In this document: positions 32,753-44,821 of the stretch, one piece after another
Numbering within the stretch: the first letter of the stretch is position 1
Layout: every line of letters starts with the position of its first letter
Assembly: GCA_035048495.1 (NCBI GenBank)
Contig: CM068547.1
Coordinates: 20,095,913-20,159,912, forward strand
Reading direction: 5' to 3'
Length of the DNA: 64,000 bases
Source: Euptelea pleiosperma
Lineage: Eukaryota > Streptophyta > Magnoliopsida > Ranunculales > Eupteleaceae
Position numbers and translations under genes: made by a program
The notes under the pieces: generated by a model
What the model was told of the DNA's origin: nothing
The model's database searches: none
The model's input: only the letters and a program-made list of their open reading frames with translations

Positions 32753-35096
32753 TGAAAGTAAGATTTTTCCGTGTCGTCAATTCGGAAACCTAACTTCAAC
32801 AATATTTGTAAAATCCGATTATCTGCAAAATGTAACTTGTATAGCAGTATGTGTCGGATGTCGATCCGCACTCGGTGTGAGTTAGCGCAATAAAGAATTA
32901 AAACTGACAAATAATATACAAAGAGAAATAAGAATTGTGGGAAGATGAGAAGAGCGAGTCGATTTAAAAACATCATTCATTTGAGATTCAGAACACCAAA
33001 ATATCAAAAATCAAATTTCACTAATCATCGAAGAGTGCGACATAAATCAAAATAACATAAATAAAGAAAGCATGTAAGAAAGCATGTAAAGGGATGAGAG
33101 ATGAAGAGGTAAGGGAAAGAAACGTCCATTGAAATCTCGGAGCTAAGGGTGCTACCGATCAAGAAGAGGATCGTCCAAGACTTCGATGAATGCTTCAATC
33201 GTGGAGAAGAGTTTTGACAGAGAAGCATCCCATGACCTTTGGAGCTAAGGGCGCTATCGATCAAGAAGAGGACCGTCCAAATTTCATGGAATGCTGCTCA
33301 ATCGTGGAATCCACATCTGATCTTACCGGCCGACAAGGTAGATGTGAATTGGCAAATGATGAATAATAATGTGCCCTTAATAAGCTCATCTTTTCACTAT
33401 CCGAAAGGAGTCGGCAAGTAAAAAGGCGATCGGCCTGGGGAAGTAGTGAGAGGATCTAGAGAGAGAAAATAGACTTAGAGAGAGAAATCTCACTCTAGAA
33501 AGAGAACATGGGATTAGGGATGTCACGTCCCTTCCATGTCATCTAGAGAGAGAAAGTGAGAGAAACTAGGTAGAGAGAGAAAGTCACTAACTCTAGAGAG
33601 AGAAAGTGAAGGTTAGGACACAGGTTTAGGGATGAGACGTCCCTTCTATGTAGAGAGAGAAACTAGGATTTCTAGAGAGTAGAGAATTCTTAGAGAGAGA
33701 AAGTACCTCTTGAGAATTACCGGAGGCATTTGGATCAGCCCAGTGAGTGGTAGTGGTTGGCCCAGAATGAGTTGGCCAAGTGGTGGTCGGCCAAAAATGA
33801 TGAAGACCGTTGAAGTAGAACTAGCAAAGTGGTGGCTGCATGGTGGAGCGGGTAAGGTGCACCAAGATGTGCATGGTAGCTGCCTATGTTGCATGCAATG
33901 GTAGAATTGGCTAGGCAGCAAGGTTGACTGGAGTTGCATGTGTGAAGTAGTTTCACAGCCTTGAAGGTGGATGATCCAACCTTTTGGAGGAGTTCTAGAG
34001 ATGCAACCGGTGAAGGCAGGTTTGACCACAGCCAAGGAGTGCCAACGGAAGACACGTGCTGCAAAGCACTTGCAGGTTGCTGATTTTGACGGTGGAGGAG
34101 CCTGCAAGTTCAACCTGCGGTTGAAGTTGCAGGTTGAAGAGACTTCAACTGCTCAGTTTGATGCAAGTGGAGCTTGCACGGGCAGAACCTATGGAGGAAA
34201 AGACTCGAACCTGCAAAGTTGACTCGGCCAGGAGCTATTGTTGAAGGAGTTTTGTACGTGGTGGAGATTGCAAGTGCTCCTGGCCGCTGAGGTGGATGCA
34301 CGTGGGTGGAGCAAAGAGCACCTACAGCAAGGGTAGCCACGTCTGCCACATGGAGAAAAATGGTGTGGGGAACCTGCTGGAGCGCACGGCAAGGCAGCAA
34401 GGCCGTGGGCAGAAGAGAACGAACCTGCCTGAGTTGCAGGTTCGTTCAACACATGGAGAGGGGTTCGCCGGTGGTGATGGTGATCCAGATCATCACTGGA
34501 AGTTGCAGGTGTGACCGGTGGAGTTGCTGGAGACGTGCCAAAGTGATGAGAAGAGGAGACTACACATGAAGGAAGGTGGGGCTTTGCTGTGCGATCTCTT
34601 GGGAGGTGAAGAGGATGGATCTTCTACAGCAGATCAATGGAGAACCTCAGGCCCTCAAGAAGGAACCCTTGAAGATGGCAGTGGCGGTGAAATAGACCGG
34701 AAGAAGAAGAAGAAGAAGGAGAAGATGAAGGGAAAGGAGGAGAAGGTTGCAGCGTTTCTGGTTCTTAGAGGAGCGTGTTGCAGGCTGCTTGCTGTTGATG
34801 GTGGAGTAGCTAGTGGAGTTACAGGGTTGCTGTGCAACCAGCAAGGAAAGAAGAACCAGGCGGTGGTGGAAGGAGACTAGGGAGAAGGTGCAGGTCTGAC
34901 CGTTGCAAGTTGCTAATGGTGATGTGTTGGTTCACCGGCTGGAGAGGATGGAGTTGCATCCAAGATCCACACGGTGGTTGCTAGTGTGGCTACAATGGAC
35001 AAGGATGATGCTAGTGCAAACCTACCGGTGGGTTGTAGGGTAGCAAGCTGAGAGGATGAGCAGTGCTTGCTTGAAAGAGGTGGAAAAGATGGTAAT
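32753..35096 (-). repeat. Element H 3' LTR, first part
   Basis: Plus strand begins TGAAAGTAAGATTTTTCC and aligns with the other H LTR (59252-61670). It is interrupted at GTAAT (35092-35096) by insertion I1 and resumes at 40470. Two palindromic blocks of the partner LTR (about 61217-61263 and 61675-61708) are absent here. Frames such as 33646-34113 and 34518-34880 are not conserved as protein between copies. Confidence 0.85.
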
Positions 35097-36346
35097 TGAA
35101 ATTTGGTTTTTCCCGTGTCGTTAGATCGAAAACCCTTGATTTCAACAATATTTGTAATTTCTCCAAATTGGTTCACTTAATCTGCAAATAAGTAGACTTG
35201 CACAGTGGCTCGTGTCGGATATCGTCCGCACTCGGGATTAGTTAGCTCAATAAGAAACAAGAATAATCAGAAAATGCTCGGAATAAATGGAAGGGTGAGA
35301 ATGGTGGAGGTTGATTTAAAATATGTTTGAGATTGTTGTTAAAACTATTAGAATGAAAAAAAACATAAGAGAAACGAGAATGAAAAATAAAATAAATGAA
35401 AACAACTTAAACTTGAATTTAAAACTTGTTCATTAAACTAAAAACAAATGCTTACAATGCTTGTTCAAATGCTTTACAACGGAAATAACATTAAACCAAA
35501 TTAATCTAGAAAGCCATTAAAATATTACCCACCCTAGAAAGCATGTAAAGGTAGAGAGGGAAAGAAGAGAGTGAAATAAGGTAGGAAGGTTAGAGAGATG
35601 AATTAGAGAGAAGCTTACCATTGAAGAGGTAGATGGTGCAACTTCTATTGGATAGAACTCAATAGGATTGAGGATTGTAGCCTTTGATTGTGGTGAATGG
35701 AATGGACAGCAAGGAGACGTTGTTGTTTGACGCTTTGCACTTCGAGGTGGAGGCGTTAATGGTGAGCTCGCTGGAGAAGAAGGGTGAAGAAGAAGAGAAA
35801 GAAAGAGAGAAGAAAGAGAGGAAGAGAAGGGGGAGGGAACGAACCCAAGAAGGAGAGATCATAGATCTCTTATAGACTTTTTTTTTTCTTTTTGCTTGTT
35901 GTAAAAATGATGACCGTTAAATCTAGAGAGATCCAACGGTTGGGAATGGGTTAGTTAGATGAGAGAGAGAGTGACTAGGATAGAGAGATATGGGGGACAG
36001 AAGAATTGGTCAAGTGAGACCAATTCTCTCTTGTTGTTGCAAATGGGCATGAGCATGGGTAATGGGCATGGGTCATGGGTATGGGCAGGGGTCATGGGTA
36101 TGGGCATGGGCATGGGTCATGGGTCATGGGTCATGGGTCATGGGTCATGGGCTTAGGTCATGGGCCTATGTCATGCGCTAAGATAGATAGATAAAGAGAG
36201 AAATAGGACAGAGGTGAGAGAAAAATATAAAAATAAAAGCATTGGAGGGTCTTGAACCCTGGTCTTCTTTATTCTCTCTCGTCCGCTCCACCAATAAGTC
36301 AAACTTATCCTTTAACACCTAAGTCCTTCTCTTGGTCTCCAGCTAT
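35097..36346 (-). repeat. I1 3' LTR (lacks the start of U3)
   Basis: Reads U5 to U3 on the plus strand. Includes a 7-bp tandem repeat (CATGGGT)n at about 36044-36175 and the tRNA-like AGGGTCTTGAACCCTGGTC at about 36246. It stops at CTCCAGCTAT, about 390 bp short of the expected LTR start. Confidence 0.75.
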
Positions 36347-37998
36347 AGTGCTTATTTTAAGCAATTATCCTTATAGTGATGTCGCATTCTCCTACGTAAA
36401 ACTTATCTTTTTGTCGACTTTTCCATATATGAGTTTCTTCCATTGCGTAGAACGCATTCTTTAGACGAAAATCAACTATTTGCATGAAATATACGCATTT
36501 CAGATAGTCCAGTATCAAGCCATTTTAGTTGAATCTCATTACGCGCTTTTTCACTTGTAGGAGACCCTATCGGACGATTCTCGATGACTGGCGGGCCCAC
36601 GATCAACCACAAAAGACTTCTATCAAAGCTTAAAGAGCCAACAGGCTAGGATAAAAAGATAGAAGACATATACGGGCACAGCTAAAGGATCATAGAGCCG
36701 GAACAAGGACTAAGAGAGAGAATAGCTAGAGACCAAGAGAAGGACTTAGGTGTTAAAGGCCACACCAATTGACATCAAAGGATAAGTTTGACTTATTGGT
36801 GGAGCGGACGAGAGAGAATAAAGAAGACCAGGGTTCAAGACCCTCTAATGCTTTTATTTTATATTTTTCTCTCACCTCTCTCCTATTTCTCTCTTTATCA
36901 ATCTATCTTGGCCCATGACATAGGCCCATGACCTAAGCGCATGACCCATGACCCATGACCCATGCCCATACCCATGACCCATGCCCATGCCCATGACCCA
37001 TAACCATACCCATGACCCATGCCCATTACCCATGCTCATGCCCATTTGCAACAACAAGAGAGAATTGGTCTCACTTGACCGATTCTTCTCTCCCCAATAT
37101 CTCTCTATCCTAGCCACTCTCTCTCTCATCTAACTAACCCATTCCCAACCGTTGGATCTCTCTAGATCTAACGGTCATCATTTTTACAACAAGCAAAAAG
37201 AAAAAAAAAAGTCTATAAGAGATCTACGATCTCTCCTTCTTGGGTTGGTTCCCTCCCCCTTCTCTTCCTCTCTTTCTTATTTCTTTCTCTTCTTCTTCAC
37301 CCTTCTTCTCCGGCGAGCAACTCCGGCGAGCTCACCATTAACGCCTCCACCTCGAAGTGCAAAGCGTCAAACAGCAACGTCTCCTTGCTGCCCATTCCAT
37401 TCGCCACAATCAAAGGCTACAATCCTCAATCCTACTGAGTTCTATCCAATAGAAGTTGCACCATCTACCTCTTCAATGGTAAGCTTCTCTCTAATTCATC
37501 TCTCTAACCTTCCTACCTTCTTTCACTCTCTTCTTTCCCTCTCTACCTTAACATGCTTTCTAGGGTAATATTGTAATGGCTTTCCAGATTAATTTGGTTT
37601 AATGTTATTTCCGTTGTAAAGCATTTGAACAAGCATTATAAGCATTTGTTTTTAGTTTAATGAACAAGTTTTAAATTCAAGTTTAAGTTATTTTCATTTA
37701 TTGTGTTTTTCATTCTCGTTTCTCTTATGTTTTTTTTTCATTCTAATAGTTTTAACAACAATCTCAAACATATTTTAAATCAACCTCCACCATTCTCACC
37801 CTTCCATTTATTCCGAGCATTTTCTGATTACTCTTGTTTCTTATTGTGCTAACTAATCCCGAGTGCGGACGATATCCGACACGAGCCACTGTGCAAGTCT
37901 GCTAATTTACAGATTAAGTGAATCAATTCGGACAAATTATAAATATTGTTGAACTTTAGGGCTTCCGTAACCAACGACGCGGAAAAACCTTAATTTCA
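36347..37998 (+). repeat. I1 5' LTR (inverted with its internal domain)
   Basis: Starts at AGTGCTTATTTTAAGC, missing only the first ~15 bp of the LTR; those are found at 40449-40464 in opposite orientation. Ends TTAATTTCA. It mirrors 35097-36346, giving a large imperfect palindrome, including the (ACCCATG)n tract at 36913-37043. Confidence 0.78.
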
Positions 37999-38000
37999 AA

Positions 38001-38019
38001 TGGCGCCGTTGCCGCTCGG
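38001..38019 (+). other. Primer-binding site, tRNA-Asp
   Basis: TGGCGCCGTTGCCGCTCGG, two bases after the LTR end TTTCA. The first 14 bases are the reverse complement of the CCA end of plant tRNA-Asp(GTC). tRNA-Asp priming is typical of the Athila/Tat (Ty3/gypsy) lineages. The same site on the minus strand is at 59231-59249. Confidence 0.9.
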
Positions 38020-39544
38020 TTGATGGGATTGCAAAAAGACGGATAGGAATTCGGAAAGCTGCTTAATCTTCAAGATCCGATCCAGATCGAAAAACTTTCA
38101 ATTCTATTTTTCACATTATTCACTTATTATTTTAATGCCTCGGACGGCCGAGTGCAAAGTTATAATAACTTAGGACTTTATTTTCTCTACTTTTAGAATA
38201 ACTGCTAGATAATTAACTAATTAAAAAAAATACCAAAAATATTAGGATCAGATTTTAATTCTGCTATTTCTAGTTAGATCACCATTGGTTATTTGATTCA
38301 AATTGGAAGATTTCCAACTCCGGGTAATTCAAAAGTAGATATTTCCGAATCCTAATTCGGGAATAGCTAAAGTTGAATTTCAAACCCTAATTGGAACTAA
38401 TTCACAATACCTGCCCTAAATCATTGCGTGTTTCTTGAAACCCCAAAGGCGGTATACCTTCCAATTCCATACCATAGACCATTGTGGACTAACGTGATTG
38501 CGGATTGCATTTACCAAGTGAGTAGAGAGCGAAAGCTCAAAGAGGTGGAGTCGGGCCCAAGCCCATTTGGATACCCCTCCCTATCTCACGGAGGAGACCC
38601 CGTGCGTAGCCAACGGGCAGGTAAGTTTCTACACCTCGCCTTGAGTGCGATCTTGATCATTGTGCAAAACATTGTGCCGATTGTTTATTTGCTTTTGCAA
38701 CACTTATTGGAATTACTTGGTTTGGCCGTAATAAAATACATAAAGAGCAAACCCAGCTCTAACTTGAAACTGGTGGGATTTCATCACTCACCTCGTCATT
38801 CCAGCTTTTGTGCAACCACAGTCAAGAATTAAAATCAATCAAGAATAGAGCCCACTTAGATCGGTGTTCGAGGAAAACTCCACATAAAGTGACCCCTTCA
38901 AAGATCAAGTCGATTAAGTCCATGAGTGCGGGTCCCTGTTATCTAACACACCCATAGGTCCCTACTACTCAAGTATACCGAGCTCGTAAGTGGCCTCCTT
39001 GATTGACTGTCGGATTAGCTAGTGTCGGATTAGGAACACGAACCAACCCTAGCTCCTCTTTTGGGAAAACTCATCTTCACGTTTGACAAATCCGGTTAGT
39101 CTGGGGCGTACTTAAGTCAGCCGATGTGCCGCACGTCTGTCTAGGCTTCGGATTATCTTGCAGTCAACTTGAGTTAGTACTCGCGGATTTGCTTTGAAGA
39201 GTGTATCCTTGTGAGAACCTATAGAGTGAAAAGTTAGTCCGGCGGGTATTTGAAGATAAACTAGTGGTCCGCCCACTGTCATAATCTACACTATCCCTAC
39301 ACTAACAAGATAATTCATAATAATATCCTGATTGTTTAGGTTAAGATTATCTGTTGCTCTGTGTGCATCATCTAGGCTCATTCAATTTCATAACCTCTTG
39401 TCGACTCTAGGGGCTTACTTTTTCAAGCATATGTCCATTTGGATTTGAACCAACCCGATACTGATTCGATCCGAGAGTCAGTCTACCGCACCGCTCTCTT
39501 CCACCTAATCTATCTCCCTACTCTGAGAGACTCACATCTCTCTG
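38020..39544 (+). other. I1 untranslated leader of the internal domain
   Basis: About 1.5 kb, homologous (inverted) to 46870-47990 of element H. A 134-codon frame at 38428-38832 is not kept open in H. It includes a segment of many short pyrimidine-rich phrases and no recognised domain. Confidence 0.55.
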
Positions 39545-40444
39545 ATGGATGTTGAACGGCCTCTATTCGAGACCTACCACAATTTCTTTGAAGATCTAGG
39601 AGATAACTCTGAGTACTGGTATACCAATCCTAAGTGTCGTCATGACACTCCAGTCTCACAGAGTTCGATGGGACATGAAGCACAGGGCGATCTAGTGTTA
39701 AAATCCCTACTTATAGATTTGACAAAATTAGTTTCCGCCCTTGATGTTGCAGTTCAGAAGCATGTTTATCACTCCACATCTGTGGGATATTTCCCTCATG
39801 TCCAAGAAGAGGTCCGTAATTTTAGTAAATTTGAACCTCCGCTACAGACCTCCTATAATAACACGTATTATTCGGACAATGGAAGTCACGATAACTTTGG
39901 ATGGGAACAACAGTCTTTTCCCCAGCAAAATCTGCAACAGGATATGTACCATTCCGGGTTTCACCAACCCTGTGGACAATATGATGGCCAGTACTCGCAG
40001 TCGCAGTACCAGCCAAATCCACAGACTGAATATTTTGGTCAACAATGGACCCCGCAGGATTTTCAAAGTCAGTAGATAGTCCCAGACTCACATCCATCAT
40101 ATAACTTTCATACTCAGTCGGACTACATTCAAGAGTTGGCACCTCAGCTTCCTTTAGCTGAATCGCCACAATGTGCTACTAAACCTAGTCTAGAAGAACT
40201 CCTCTCGCAATACATTATCCAACAACAACACTCCATGGAGAGCTTGGAACACCGTCTAGGTGAGTTAGAATCTGAAAGAGAGGAAGTCAACTTCAATAGC
40301 CAACCTATGGCTTATCTAGAGGAGAATACTATGGACACAGTCCATAATGAGGAGTCGCACAGCTGGACCAAGTACCAGACTTTAGAAGAGGAAATTCATG
40401 ATGCTACAAACAAAGGATCGGATTACAATAATGGCTTTAGATAA
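39545..40444 (+). pseudogene. gag-like ORF of the tRNA-Asp-primed family, one nonsense codon
   Basis: A single frame from ATG 39545 to 40444, broken once by TAG at 40073-40075 where the I2 paralogue has CAG. The N-terminus is MDVERPLFETYHNFFEDLGD. A Tyr/Gln/Asn-rich middle follows (GWEQQSFPQQ, YSQSQYQPNP, QQWTPQDFQSQ). The C-terminal part has SLEELLSQYIIQQQHSMESL, then EHRLGELE, a helical segment resembling the motif seen at the C-terminal end of many Ty3/gypsy (Athila/Tat-type) Gags. No zinc knuckle or protease is visible. The domain name is inferred by position and motif resemblance, not by a search. Confidence 0.5.
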
Positions 40445-40469
40445 GCACTTTTGAGTGAATATCAGTAAT

Positions 40470-41968
40470 GGAGGTTGGAGCAGCAACGTGGTGGCTCCCA
40501 TCGAAGCCATCGATTCTCAAACAATGGAGAATGGGGAGATGCAGATCTGCATGTACCATCGGTGATGGTTCTTGGCACACCTGGAGAAGAAAGTGGCTGG
40601 AGTGGAGGAGGATGTGAAGGAAAAAGAAGAGGGGAAGCATGGGTGCTGCCCGGAGAAGAAGAAGATGATAGTTGTAGGTGGACTTCCAATTGGGGAGAAA
40701 AATGGTGATGGGGATCTCCTCTCTCGTCTTTTATCTTGCGAGAGCCACGTGAGAGATATTTGGGGAGAGAGTTTAGAATCTCACGATTTTGAAAAACCGT
40801 GGGACTCTATCCTTTTCTTGAATAAGGGAGACTTATTCCTCCCTTAGTCATGGGTTGTGGAAGAGGTCCATGGGCTTGGAATCAAGAGTTAAACTTGAGG
40901 CCATGGGCTTTTTCTTTAAGTGAAGCCTCGGCCCATTTAGGTGGTGGGCAGGTTGGGAGGAAGGTGCAGCTCACTTGCTACCCCATCAGCACCAAAATGT
41001 GAGAAAGAGTAGGAAAGAGAGGGGAAATTGGCCCAAAAGGTCATGGGCCACTCTAGTCAAATGAGGCCTTGGCCCACTCTATTGAAGTGAGGCCTTGGCC
41101 ATTGGACACGAAGATCGAGGGCTCTATTTAGGGAATGCCAAGGCTTTCTTCAATTCTATTCTCTTTTTTTTTTATTATTCTCTCGGAATGGTTAGGGTAA
41201 GGATATGAGATGAATGAAGGTGGACCGTGGATGATTGGGTCGATCTCGAGATTGGCGAACCGTCAGATCTTGAGAGATCCAACGGTCCGATTGAAGATCT
41301 AACGGTGGAAAAGCTATAGAAGATGAGATAGAGCTAGATGAGAGGAGATCGGAGGTTATACGATGGAGAACGGAGGGTTAGGATGACAGATTGGATGGTC
41401 AAATAGATGATCGGGTGGTGAGATGTAGACAGTTAGAGAGATGGAAGAGAGATGAGAGAGAAAATGATACAAAATAAAGGCAAAAGAGCTGCTGAAGGGT
41501 TTTGAACCCTGATCTTCAATGTAATCTTTAGTCGGTTTTCACCAATCACGTAAGCCGTCATTTTATGTCAGTTGGTACAGTTTTGAATCACTCTAGTTTG
41601 TCTCTTGGTCTTCAACTTTGCCTCTCTCTTAGTTCTTTATCTAGCTCTACGATCCTCTGACTTGACCCGTACTTGGCCAGTATCTTCTTGTCATAGCCTG
41701 TTGGCTCTTTAAGCTTTGATATCAGGCTTCTATGGTTGATCATGGGCCCGTAAGTCTCGAAAATCCCCCGATCAAAATGACTTTATATCTAGACTTCCAG
41801 AAATGTGTTTAATGCATACGAATATACCATTTTGTCTAGAAAAGTGCGTTCTACGCAATGAAAGAGACTCTTACGAAGAAAAGTGTATAAATAGGGAAGT
41901 TTAACATAGAAGAGTGTGATAACGCTAAAGGATAATGGCTTAAAATAAGTACTTTTAAGCGAATATCA
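40470..41968 (-). repeat. Element H 3' LTR, second part
   Basis: Resumes after the I1 insertion at GGAGGTTGGAGCAGC and aligns with 61712-63270 of the 5' LTR up to GCGAATATCA. With 32753-35096 it makes one ~3.84 kb LTR. Confidence 0.88.
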
Positions 41969-42175
41969 CAACCCCCAACCAGCATATTGCCAATCATTGG
42001 CAATTAGTGTGAAATAAATGAGCTTAAAAGGGCTCTGCACATGCTGCACACATTTTCACATTAGCTCAAACACCGTTCGTCAAATTATCATATGGATGCA
42101 AAAACAGTTATAAGCTAGCAGATAGTCATGAAGTTTTGACAAAACTACAGACTGATAATCATGACCTAGAATAGT
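41969..42175 (-). other. Element H 3' internal end with polypurine tract
   Basis: CAACCCCCAACC directly beside the LTR end is the complement of the sense polypurine tract GGTTGGGGGTTG. The rest matches 51164-51375 of I2. The last five bases (42171-42175, ATAGT) are the target duplication of the solo LTR. Confidence 0.8.
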
Positions 42176-44816
42176 TGATATTCGCTTAAAAGTGCGTATT
42201 TTCCACTGTTATCTTCTAAGCGTTTTCACACTCTCCTACGTTAAAATGTTCTATTTATCTACTTTTCTACGTAAGAGTCTCTTTTGTTGCGTAGAACATA
42301 CTTTTCTGGACAAAATGGTATATTTGCATGCATTAAACACATTTTCGGAAGTCTAGACATTGAGTCATTCCGATAAAGTTTCATTACGCGCTTCTTCTGT
42401 CGCAGGAAACCCCGATGGGACAATTCTCGAGATTTGCGAGCCCACATCGATCAGGAAAGCCCATTATCAAAGCTTAAAGAGCCCACATGCTATGACTAGA
42501 AGATATGGGCAAAATATGGGCTGAATAAGAGGACCAAAAGCCGGCCCAAAAATGAAGAGAGCAGGAGAGCCAATGACCAAGAGACGGACCAAAGCATTTA
42601 AAGCCACATGAGTCAGCAAGGAATGATAGTCTACTCTACTGGAGAAGTGTGAGGATGGTCACAGTGAAGACCAGGGTTCCAGACCCTCTGTCAATACTTT
42701 TATCTCCATTTTCTGATATTTTCTCTCTCATCTCTCCTTATTCTCTCTCTCTTCATCTCTCGGTCCTCGAATCTACTGACCTAACCCCAGAACTCCTGCC
42801 CATTGGCTCTGTCTCATCTCCCTTAGCTTTTTGACCGTTGGATCTTCAATCGGACCGTTGGATCTTCCACCGGACTGTTGGATCTCTCTAGATCCGTCGA
42901 TCAACCAATCTGGGTCCCAATCAAGTCACCATCCATCCGATCGCCATCAGATTGTCTGTCACATCATCTTGTGAAACGGTGGACATCATCATTTCATGTG
43001 GGCCAATAGCCGGGCCCATCATCATCGACCCGCTGTCCGACCATTTAGTGGACCCCGTGAATTTCAAAATAATTTCAATTCAATTTTAAAAAATGGGGGG
43101 TCCACTAAATGGGGAAATTCCCCAAAGAAAAGTAGAGTTTTACTTAAAAAAAAAAAAAAAAATTTATTTCAAAAATTCCCTAATTTCCATTAATGGAAAC
43201 TAGGGAGCTTTAAAAGGGAAAGGAGAAGGGTTCTTTGGAACCCTAATCCCCCTCCTTATTGCTCCATTCTCTCCCCAAAAAACACCACCACATTTTCGCC
43301 TCTTCTTCTCCTTCTTTCTCCTCTTCTTCTCCTCTTCTTCTTCCATCTTCTTCTTCTTCTTCCTCCACCATCTTCGCCGGAGTTGCAGGCAGCAACTCCG
43401 GCCATCTGGTTCTTCTCGTCCTCCTTCTTCTTCTTCTTCTTCTCATTTTTTTTATTTTATTTTATTTTCATTTTCGTCATATTCTTATTACCGTTTTCTA
43501 CCCGAGTTGCAGCCTGCAACTCCGGCCGGCAGCGTCCCCACCCCCACCTGCTCTACCATCTCTTCTCTCATCCTGCCTTAGACTCCATTTCCGCACCTAC
43601 CTGGACTCCATACCTTATAAGCCAGCTTCACCATTGTTATAAACGGTGCTCTTCCACCGTCTTGCACCCCTCTCAACGGCTCCACCACCCTCTTCTTCTT
43701 CTTCTATGCTGTTCCTTAGTGCAGCACCACTGCTGCTGCTCCACTCCAGCAACTCCATATCGCCATACCCTCCTTGAACAGATTCGGTGGCTGTTCTTCC
43801 AACAGCGACCGCTATCTCATTCAAGAAAACAGCAACCAAAAAAAAAAAAGAGGGAAAACAAAAGAGAAGAAAAAGTAGAAGAAGAAGAGAAGGAGGAATA
43901 GGGGGTACCTCATCGCAGCAGCCTCCCATCACGTTGCTACCAGCAACTCTTCCACCACCATTGCCACAGCAAACATCACCAGCCGGCATCACAGGCTCCC
44001 TCACCGTTCTTGCTGCCAAACCAGCAAGGAACGACCAGTTCTCCTCCACCTTGCATCACCGCCAGCCATTGCATCCTCCATCTCCACTGGCCACCTCAGA
44101 TCTGAACGCCGTGGACCTGCTCCTCTTGCTAGTCTTCCGAACGGACTACAAATCCCACCATTAACGCTGGCCATCACCTTCATCCATGGTAAGAACCCCT
44201 TCTACTTACCTTTCCTTTTCTCCATGCCACAAACGATACCTATTCAGCCACCATTCCGGTAAGTTACAAAGGTGAGGACTTTCTTCTTCTTCTCTCTAAC
44301 CTTCTCTATTCTCTTTCTAGCTTTACTTTCTCTCTCTAACCTTTTTCTTTCTTTCTTTCTCTAAATCTCATTTCATCTCTCTAGATTTTTCTTCTAGTTT
44401 CTCTCTCTAGCATCTTCTCTTTCTTTTAATGCTTTCTAGGCTAGTGTTTGTTTTTGTTGGTGCAATGTGTAAACACTCTTTGATTACTTAATAAATATAG
44501 TTTGATTAATATGTTTTGATGTTTTTGTTTAATTCTTCTCAATTAGTGCATTACAGTCAATGATAATCCTAAATTTCCAACAATAATATTTTAAAATCAT
44601 TCATACCACCCTTCTCATCCCACCGCCGTTCTAAGCAAAAGAATCCGTCATTTCATGTGTTTGAATCGCGCTAACTTACCCCGAGTGTGGATCGACATCC
44701 GACACGAGCCACTGTGCAAAAATTGCTCATTTTACAGGTTACAAGTCTCGGATAATTACAAAAAGTGTTGAAATCAGGATTTCCGTAATCAACGACGCGG
44801 AAAAATCCTACTTTCA
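42176..44816 (+). mobile_element. Solo LTR in element H internal domain (2641 bp)
   Basis: TGATATTCGC to CCTACTTTCA, flanked by a perfect 5-bp duplication ATAGT (42171-42175, 44817-44821). The same locus without insertion is seen in I2 (CAGAATAGTCAGACTC, 51368-51383). TATA-like TTTAAAA at 43209-43215 marks U3/R. Paired CCGGAGTTGCAG hairpins lie at 43378-43402 and 43503-43527 around a CTT-rich tract. Several long frames (43259-43901, 43787-44164) are Ser/Thr/Pro or Lys-rich translations of these tracts. Confidence 0.93.
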
Positions 44817-44821
44817 ATAGT

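Larger units (their letters stand above)
35097..40464 (-). mobile_element. Element I1: tRNA-Asp-primed LTR element with internal inversion (5368 bp)
   Basis: Ends TGAAATTTGG (left) and GTGAATATCA (right) with a perfect 5-bp duplication GTAAT at 35092-35096 and 40465-40469. The left LTR (35097-36346) is minus-oriented, but the other LTR, primer-binding site and internal domain (36347-40440) are plus-oriented, and the last bases of the right LTR are minus again. The simplest history is a minus-strand element in which the segment between AGTGCTTAT (36347) and ATAAGCACT (40449) inverted, plus deletion of part of U3 and of the distal internal domain. Confidence 0.8.

Noticed and set aside
33646..34880. 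Several 80-155-codon ORFs in the H 3' LTR
   Set aside because: The partner LTR (60192-61421) keeps different frames and boundaries; GC-rich LTR composition explains them.
38428..38832. 134-codon ORF as a protein upstream of gag
   Set aside because: The homologous leader of H (about 47600-47990) does not keep the frame; it is more likely structured leader RNA.
35097..40464. Two independent LTR insertions in opposite directions
   Set aside because: Only the outer ends carry a TSD (GTAAT), no TSD is seen at 36346/36347, and the missing start of the plus LTR is found inverted at 40449-40464; a single element with an inversion accounts for everything.
43259..44164. Overlapping 125-172-codon ORFs in the solo LTR
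   Set aside because: Located in R/U5 of an LTR, low complexity, with different frames open in different copies.
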